Positions 40,157 to 49,100 of a stretch of DNA of 64,000 nucleotides are shown here, in pieces (the first letter of the stretch is position 1; the number at the start of each line of letters is the position of its first letter). Below the pieces are notes generated by a model that was not told the origin of the DNA, searched no databases, and saw nothing but the letters and a program-made list of their open reading frames with translations. The DNA comes from Escallonia rubra (taxonomy: Eukaryota; Streptophyta; Magnoliopsida; Escalloniales; Escalloniaceae). A program made the position numbers and the translations under genes. Location: assembly GCA_033065855.1 (NCBI GenBank), contig JAVXUO010002982.1, positions 124,001 through 188,000 of the forward strand, given 5' to 3'.

Positions 40157-43100
40157 TAGATAAACATAAAACTATAAAAACACAAGAGGAATGTAAATTT
40201 TTAATCTATGATAAGAAACAATAGTCATATTTTAGGACAAGGAAATATAGATGATAGAAATAGAACAGAAGTATTAGCTACTGAAACAAGAAGACGTAAT
40301 GAAAACACAGTAGGAAATAGAGTAGCTTCTTGAAACATTATAGTGCCTTTATACCAAGGTTGAGGGTGATTACCGACTCCTCCAACCATGGCTTCTGGGT
40401 AACTCTTAGAATCAGACCATGACTATGAAGATTATCTAAATTATAATGAAGACGACAATGATTATCCATGGGATGATGAAGCCCTGACTAATCTAGACAA
40501 CACTCTAGGAGGTATATAGATTTAATGTCTACAAACAAACAACTTGAATACTTAAATCTACAAACAGACACAAAAAGCATTAAAACAATTAGAGAAAATT
40601 TAGATTACATAAAAGACGTTTTTAAACAATTTATAGAAAAATCAAAACAAACTGAAACTAAAATAGAAATTCTATTAGAAAAAATAAATAAACAATAAAC
40701 ATGAACTAGATAAATTTAAATTAATAGTAGAAAATCTAGAAAAACAAACTAACAAATTAGAAGATAATTTAAGTCATTATTTTAAAATACAAGGATTAGA
40801 ATATAAATGAATATTTCAAACAATTACGAAGAAAATCCAGATTATAGACAAATCATTACAGAAGGAAACAAATATTTGGCACCATCAGAAGGCATATCAA
40901 AAAATATTTTAGGAACCCTTAATGATTTAATAAACAGAAAACAAAATGGGAGGGGGTTTGGCCGGAAAACAAAAAGTCCCCGGTTAGACCTTTACCATCT
41001 TTAGATGAAAGCATAGCACAGAAGCAGATACAGCGGAATAGAGAGAAGATTCTAAAGAAAATATGGCAAAAATTTGGATCTTAGAGAGAGTCTGGTTTGA
41101 GTTTTAAAATTTCAGGATGCTGGTTTAGAACGTATCAGAGTATATCTTTCTAGAGAAACTCAGGGCATACGTTAGTCTGCAGGTTTTCAAACGCCATCAC
41201 TCGGCAAATAACCTTAAATGACTCGCTCCCACTTTTGTTAAATCTATTAAGATAACTTTGATGGTTCTTTAAGAAAGCATAATCATTTTAAAATTGGGCA
41301 GAGTCTCTCTGAAGCCAAGTAAATGTCATATGATCTCTAAATCTTAACTATATTAAGTTGTTTTCTGTCATGCTAGACCCGATATAATTTCTTTCAATTC
41401 ATAGAATGCTTTTCACCGCAAGAGCGTGTTCACCCCAGAATAATAGACAAGTTTAAAAAAGAATAAAAGGCTTACTTGAAGTAATGCAGCTAATTACTTG
41501 AACTCGAAATTGCGAAGTTTATAGTGAAATGTTAGATAACATGAAGGAGGCAGAGGAAACTTTGAGAAAGAGTTTTTTGATTGCTCCAAATTGGAAGTCG
41601 TCCTTACAAAAGAACTCTGCCTTTGTTTAAATAGGCAGGAAAAGTTATGAACATAAATGTACATAATTGTCTTCTTTACACGCGTCTTACTGACTTAAAC
41701 TTTTACAGACTACATAACAAAAGCTGATAAAAGTTGTCTGCCGTAAACTTAAGATTCTGTTTTTAAAGTAACTCTGCCAGCTGTCTTCTGTCTTTCTTTT
41801 TCCATTTGTCAAAAGCTACTTTTAGCTTTGTCTTCTCGTATAAGGTTGCTTTTGCCGAAAGTTGTTTGGAATCTACTTTCTAGAAAGTTGTTTGGAATCT
41901 ACTTTCTTATCTTGCTTTTCTTCCTTATGTATAAAAGTGGAGGCCAGCTGTTTTGTCTTGGTCTTTATGTCTTTGTATCTTCAGATGATTCGCTAGATGA
42001 ACTAACCGAACTTTGGCTTGGTCTCTGTGCGTCTTGGAAAAGACTATCTGTTGCCTTTGTTTCATCTGTTTTTGTAGTTAGTGCTTTACTGACAAGTTCT
42101 GAGAAGGCCTTGGCTACCTGCTTCTGAATTGATTGGGCTTATCTTTTTGCTTTTTTCTTCTTTTGTTTTCTTAATTCCATTTTTTCCAAACGGACAGGGG
42201 TCTCAGGATTTGATAAGTTTTTACCATCTACTTGTGGGGCTGGACTAGCAGTTCTTTCTCCCGAACTAGAGGGATTTTCAGTAATTTTGAGCAAACTACC
42301 AGCTGTAACAGGACTTGATTTGTCTTTACCGGAAGCCTGTGAATCCAGACTAGCTATTCCTTTAACCCCGGAAGTAGTGAGTTTTGATGACTGGTGTTTT
42401 GAAAGAATAGTGGTGTATCTGTTTTTCCAGTCATTGGCTTCTAATTCTAAAACTTGTATTTGTACTTTAAGCTGGGCTATTTGAGTATCAAAATGTGATT
42501 TTTCTAAAAGTAAATGGTCTGATCTTGTTTTTAATATATTAAAATGCTTAATTAAAGTATTGCAGTTTTCACAATCTGCAATAGTGTCTGTAGTTGATTT
42601 GTCTTGACATTCTGGGCTAATATAGTAGTTAGGCCCGAAATGAGTTTGCATAAGAGTAGTAGCTTCTTGAAACGTTATAGTGCCTTTATACCAAGGTTGA
42701 GGGTGATTACCGACTCCTCCAACCATGGCTTCTGGGTAACTCTTAAAAATGTCTGGCATAACGCCTTTAAAAACACAATAAAAATTATACTTCTTAGTGT
42801 CTCTTATTTTATGAAAATAATTAGCTACTGCATTAACAGTATTTACAAACCATCCGTTATCTCTTTTAATAAAAGATTGCCATAAGTTGTCTAAAAGGGT
42901 TCTCTGATCTACTGGAAAAGGACCAAGTATGTGATCTTTGATTTGAAATCTTGATCCAACATGTATGACTTCTAGATTATTACCATTGTAATTAATTCTA
43001 TTTTTTCCTAAATTGTCTATATAACTAGTGAATTGTGTGGGAAAAACTGGGTTTAGCTGGTTTACCTGTGACTGTCTGGTCTGGATCGAAGATGATGAAA

Positions 43101-46100
43101 CCATCTGAAAAAAAGGAAACAATAACTTGTCTGATTCTACTTCTAATTGTTATTGGGGTTTGGTTTTCTTGAACGTGTAAGTTATTATTTGCTTCAATAT
43201 AGTTACTAAAGCGAACTGACATTCTTCCTGAAGTGTTTCTATACCATAAACTTTCTGTGGGTATAACGTTATTGTTTGAAGTAAAACCTATTAGTTTGTC
43301 CACTTGCCATTCTTGTCCTGAATTTTCTAATGGATCTACTCGGTAAGGTGGTAGGAATCTAATTCCTCTATTTATAATGAATTTTGTTGTGTCATCTATG
43401 CTTAATTTATATCCTACTTGACTACTTTGTGTTAGTTTTCCTATAAATGTAGTACAAATTAAAAGGTTTTTGCCTTGCTGGAAATCTTCATAGCCTTTAG
43501 TCATAATTTTAATTTTAATGTTGCGAGCAAAATCAAAGTCTGGTGCACAATAAAATATTCCTCCATTATTCTTCATATCTACTTCTATGGCTCCTAAAAT
43601 TGCTTGTTCACTAGTAAATCTATCATCTACTATGGCGAGAAAAGCTTTAGCGCCAGTGTCTCTTCTTGTTAATCTTTTTATTCCAGTTCATCTAGCGAAT
43701 CATCTGAAGATACAAAGACATGAAGACCAATACAAAACAACTGGCCTCCACTTTTATAAAAAAGGAAGAAAAGCAAGATAAGAAAGTAGATTCCAAACAA
43801 CTTTCTAGAAAGTATATTCCAAACAACTTTCGGCAAAAGCAACCTTATACGAGAAGACAAAGCTAAAAGTAGCTTTTGACAAATGGAAAAAGGAAGACAG
43901 AAGACAGCGGACGGAGTTACTTTAGAAACGGAATCTTAAGTTTACGGCAAAAGGGAACAATAACTTGTCTGATTCTACTGCTAATTGTTATTGGGGTTAT
44001 CTTAAGATAAAAATTTTCTGGATAATAAATCAGCTAAGGAATTGTCTGTACCTTTAATATGTTGTCATTCTATTCTGTCTAATCTATAATTACTTAAGGA
44101 GGCTAAAAATTATATATATATATATAGCGGTGTCCTGCGGTGTCCAAAATCTGATTTTTTGGAAATTGCGGTGTCCGGTGTCCTCGTCGGTGTCGGACAC
44201 CGACACCGTGTCCGTGTCCATGCTACCTAGGTCTTGGGCAACCCGCAGACCCTTTAAGCCTTTTGTTGAACAGATACTTACGTCTCTTGTATTGCGTACC
44301 CCAAGGCAATGCTGGAGATAATAGATCCGGGCATTAGATACAAGAGTCTTGTATGGCTCACTGCGGGGGTGGAGGGGCATTTGTTGTTTCCCGTATTAGC
44401 TTTTTGTACAGTGAGGGGGGTTTTTGGAGCCCCTGACCCCTGTTTGAATGTCGCTTTGTATAACCCTTGCGTGCATCGACCCTTCCCAGAGCCCCGCAAT
44501 CGGGGAAGCCTCATGTAGTGGACCACCCTTATGCCCCTTGTATACATAGTTTTGCCCCTTTGTGGGGCCTTTCTTTTCTAGTACAGTCGTACTTAGCAGG
44601 AAAAAAGGAAAATTGTGGAAATTTTACTTTTTGATGCAGTTTATGTTTTGAACCCTGTGACCTCCAAAAACAGAATCTAGCAACCTTATGTTTGCACTGG
44701 GGCTCATTGTCTTTATGAGTAATGTTCTTCAATATGTTGGCCACACAATATCATTTTCAGGTGTGTCACAGGCAACCTGCAGATCCTTTAAGCCTTATGT
44801 TGAAACATAAATTTGACTCTCTTGTATCGTGTACCAAAGGATATTGGCATATTGCTAACGTAATAAATCTGAACATCAGATACAAAGGTCCTGTATGGGG
44901 AGCCAACACTTGGCCAGCTTTCCTTTGGCCTTTCTTCGATCCGCGCCCACGTTTGCCATCCTTTTTGTTTATGTTTCCCTTTTCTGTTCTGAGACCTCTT
45001 TTCATTCTTTCCAAAATACATTTCAGAAGTAAGCTTTCAGTTTTTATTTTCCCAAGGCAAAATATTTGAGATTTCTGAAAAGAGTTCTAGTAGTTTTACG
45101 TACTTTGGCGACCTTACAGTTGCACAGCGGCTCATTGTCGTTATAATTGATGTTAATTATGTAATTGAACGATATTATTTTCTGACATGCCACTGGCGAC
45201 CCACAGATCCTTACAGGGCTTTATATTGAAACAGAAAGTTGACTCTCTCTTGTATTTGTATCAAAGGATATTGCTAGAATAGAAGATGTGAATATCAGAT
45301 ACAAAGGTCCTGTATAGCAACTCTTTTTGTTTTGTCCTTCTCTGCTTTGAAACTGTTCTCATTGTCTCCAAAAGTCGTTTTGTAAAGAAGTTTTCTGTTT
45401 TTTTATTTTTGAGCAAGGAAAAAATGTCTTGAGAATTGTGGAAGACTACTAATGCATTGTTTGCAGAGTCGAAAGTGGTTTTAGGAGACAATTTTAGAAA
45501 GAAAGTTGTTAAAAAGGCTCATAAAGTAGTCTTTTGCTCTCTGAAACAAAAAAGAGGAAACAGAACGACCTAACGCTCTAAATCTGCTCAGTCTGTTCAC
45601 TTAGCCTTCTATTGATGTAGTTTGATGTAATGCGACTTGTTCTTGCTTTGTCGTACCTTTTTCTTATGCTTGATCTGACTGTTTTCCTTCCTCTCATGAT
45701 AAATATTATCATTATTTTACATTTAGATTCTCATGTTATTAGTGCAACTTTTATCTCAGAAACAAGCAAGCAAGAAGGATGTGTTTCAGTTGTTTGCTGA
45801 GAAGGTGAGAGATCATAAAGATTTGGTATCTAGGTGGGCTGTATTACAGGAGACACGTGTGGAATATTTTAGAGGGAAAGATTTTGTAAGCTTTTTGAAA
45901 AATCATTCGGAGCTAAAAGACATACTAGAATTGGATAAGAATCTTGAAGTAGAGGATATTGCCGATGTTCTACTGAGAAGGAATCTTTTGGTGCGCTGTG
46001 ATCGTGTGGTGAAAACGGTTCGTCCTGGGAAGAGAAAATTGTCTACCTGGCCAGCGCATTTAGAGATATTTCCTGTGAGTTCCCTTTTAACCTTAAAGCA

Positions 46101-49100
46101 AAATGTGAGAATGTTTAGTTTTTAATCTTTAATTACATGACTTTTTAATATTTACTGCTTAGTGAAGCCTCCATGATGAACTTTTATATTGCTCCAGTGT
46201 TTTGCTGCTTACTGATGCCTCCATGATAAAGTTTTATAGCAATATATAATCATTAAGCAGAAGTCCCGCTTTAAGATTCGTGTATTTGCGCTTCTCCCTT
46301 TGGGAGTTCACTTTGAATTGTAGAAAAGTAAGACAAGAAAAAGGAGAATGAACTGAGATTTATGAGTAGTTCATCTTCTCAAGTTGTTTCGCTAAATCTT
46401 TGTCTCATTAATTTTTACTTGAAAGTTCTAGTATTTTGGTTCTAAACCCAGGCTTTCAATAGGATAGGCTTAGCATGACAGTTTGAGCTTCTTCCTTGAT
46501 AAGAAACTAAAATTTGCAGAAATATACAGCTAGTGAAGTCACTCCAACCTTGGATAGAGGCAGTTTGATAGTAATTATTTTAACCTTATAGACCAGTTTT
46601 TTTCACTATTCTGTGCTTATGCTTGTTGTTCTTGCATGTATTGTCCACTGCAGAACCCTATTTTAGCTATTTGGATTAGCTATTTGAATCTTGCATTGCT
46701 ATTTGTTTATATGGTATATAAGCTATGGCATTATTTAGGTGAGGCTTTCCACTGAGATTGAGTCAGGTTCATGATCGTGTTGCACATATGATGATTACAA
46801 GAAAGAATATCCAGTGTTTGGGACCGTGAGTAAATTGAGAATAAGCTAGGTACCAATTAGCCCCACAAATGGGTCTCCAATCATGTTTGATGCCATCTAA
46901 TAAGCCAAACTGAACTAGAACAATTTTCACATTACGATTTATGCATGATCATCATAGGCCATCCTTGGGCCTCCCCAGGATTTTAAGAAGTTCCATGACG
47001 ACGATGAGATATCATTGCTGGAATTTGGAGGCATGTCGCACGGAGACTAAACTCGACGTTCGCTGTATTGTGGTCCATTGAGAGCAAGGGAGGGAGGCTC
47101 CTTGCACTGTGGTATGTGCACTTTCTTACCCTTTTCCATCTAGGCCATATTTGTGGCTCCTTGCCTCACATTTGACCTCTTACTCGTTTTGACCGTCTCG
47201 TAGAAACGCCTCTGAGATACCCTTTGACTTTCACCTCCTTGCCATTCCTTCAGCAGGTCCATAACTTTTATACCATCTCCTCTATAGCAACCTTGCGTTA
47301 ACATTAGGGAAAGTTTAGGATTTCATGATATTTTGACCATGAAAAACCCCAAAATGGGTAAGAAGGTTTGACGTGTTGGAATTTTAATGTGTTTTCCACA
47401 CATGAAATAACACATACAGTCAGAAAGACACGCAACACACTATGGAAAGCAAGTACTTTTTAAGTAAAAAATGCTTCCAGGTGGCGGTGGGCTAGCTGTA
47501 GTTCCATCTGTTTTGGTGAGTGCTTGATAGTGTCAAGGACATAGAGGAAGAAAGTAGAAGAGAGAACATAGCATGATATGGTGTCGTAATGGGCGCTGAT
47601 CGTGGAGGTGTGATGACGGTGTAATAGAGGGAGAAAGTGTAGATTGTTTGTAGATTCAGGATTTGTCTTTGTAACCCTGGATTTTGGCACACGTTCGTAA
47701 AATCATCATCATCTTCTAAGCCTTTTCCCTCGGTATACTGGTGAAAATGAATAATTATAGTTAATCTATGTTGTTGTTACACTTGCTAGCACAAAAAACA
47801 TATGCAGACACACATGCACTGTGCTCTGTGTGTGTGTGCTTGTGTGATTAACAACACCAAGTTAAAGACTCACTTGCCATGATAAACCCAAAGCTCAAGA
47901 AGGGTAGAATGTAGTGCTTTTTTCTGTCATGAAGAAGATAAGTAATTGAGGGGGGGAAAGTTCTGATTGAATAATTTGACTTGTTCTCTAGTAATACTTG
48001 TGCTTCTACAGTTGCACAAGTGGTTAAATTTTGGTTGAAGAAGACTTTTACCGCCTGTTCTAAATGACTTGTTCTTTCACGTAATGTCTGCTCTAGTTTT
48101 TTTTCTTTTACCTTTCCTTCTGCACATCTCTACATTTTCAGTGGGGGAAACATAGCTAACTAGTAAAATAGATGTCAAAGTTCTTAATCCAGATAGGTTC
48201 TTTTCCATAAGAATAGGATAGAAAGATAGTAGTAGTGATGGTCTCTGGAAATAGACCATTGAGTATATAGTCCACAATCCCAATTTCCTGATGTAAAAGC
48301 TATGAAGCAGCTTTTTGCCTCTTATTTTCTTTTGCTTAACATGCTTGATCAGCTTAATAGATAATTCTATCACGTATTTTAGTCATTCGTCACTTTTCTC
48401 TAGATTCTTCTAGCTTGGCATTGCTTGCATATACATAGTTACACACATTTTCTTCAGCGTTTAACTAGATTTTTTTAAGTATAGAATGATGTTTAACTTA
48501 CTTCTTTGTTGGCTGTCATTTACAGGATCAAGTATTCTCTGATAATGATGCCTTTTTTGCATGGACATTCGTTAAAAGACGACCTCTGTGGCAAACACTA
48601 CTCTCGTTTTGCTGGCCTGTTTTGACGCTTGCTATCTGCTTGTTTCCTGTATATCCCCACCAATGCAAGCTACTCATACTCTACTCTTGTGCGGGGGTCC
48701 TCCTCCTTATACTATGCCTGCTGTCAGGTGAGTATTTTATTGTTAAAAGCTCTCAACTGTGGTCAACCTTGATTATCTTTTATATACCTTGCATCATTCT
48801 ATATCTAATCTGTATGTACCTCATATCATTCTAGATTGTTGCTTCATGGCCAATGACATGAATTGTATTCTAACCATGGAGTGGCCACAGTGGTGATAAA
48901 GAACTGAGAACCGTTGGTGTTTGGACCCGCATTTGCCATTGACACTGTGAAAGGCCTATCGTGCCGCAAGCTGCAGAAACAAGCATAATAAACTTCATCT
49001 ATGGTGTATCATTCAGAGTGGCAAGTACTGATTGGGCAGTCTAAATTAGTTAACTGTAAGATACGCGACAGGAGAAATTTATAGATTGAATTGAAAGCAT

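Larger units (their letters stand above)
40098..44108. mobile_element. Endogenous pararetrovirus (Caulimoviridae), rearranged and decayed
   Basis: Pieces of a caulimovirid genome lie in both orientations. On plus: an acidic reading-frame end, two small overlapping frames and a promoter. On minus: an RNase H C-terminus, a second promoter, a movement-protein-like frame and a viroplasmin-like/coiled-coil frame. A 265-bp promoter segment occurs as an inverted duplication and a 90-bp coding piece is duplicated. The reverse transcriptase proper and the protease are not found, and frames carry stops and shifts, so the locus is a fossil. TA runs lie on both sides, the known preferred surroundings of many plant pararetrovirus insertions. 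Confidence 0.82.
39350..44230 (+). mobile_element. Second copy of the 7390-8632 hAT family, split by a pararetrovirus insertion (SEC62 intron 1)
   Basis: The left part (39350 to about 40097) matches the GTGTCGGACA-rich arm, the GC-rich leader (CGCCGGAGGTCCTCCACCGC then CGTCGCTGACCCACA) and the GTGGAATGTATTTGATA stretch before the TA run of copy 1. The right part (about 44109-44230) resumes with a TA run, then GCGGTGTCCTGCGGTGTCC and the end GTGTCCATGCTACCTAG. Between them sits about 4 kb of caulimovirid DNA. The left terminus is degenerate and no target duplication is seen. Confidence 0.82.

Noticed and set aside
41129-41145. Candidate tRNA-Met primer-binding site for the pararetrovirus
   Set aside because: GAACGTATCAGAGT shares only a short core with the usual TGGTATCAGAGC motif; not enough to call.
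42604-42885. Plus-strand frame of 93 codons inside the pararetrovirus
   Set aside because: It is antisense to the viroplasmin-like frame and has no features of its own.
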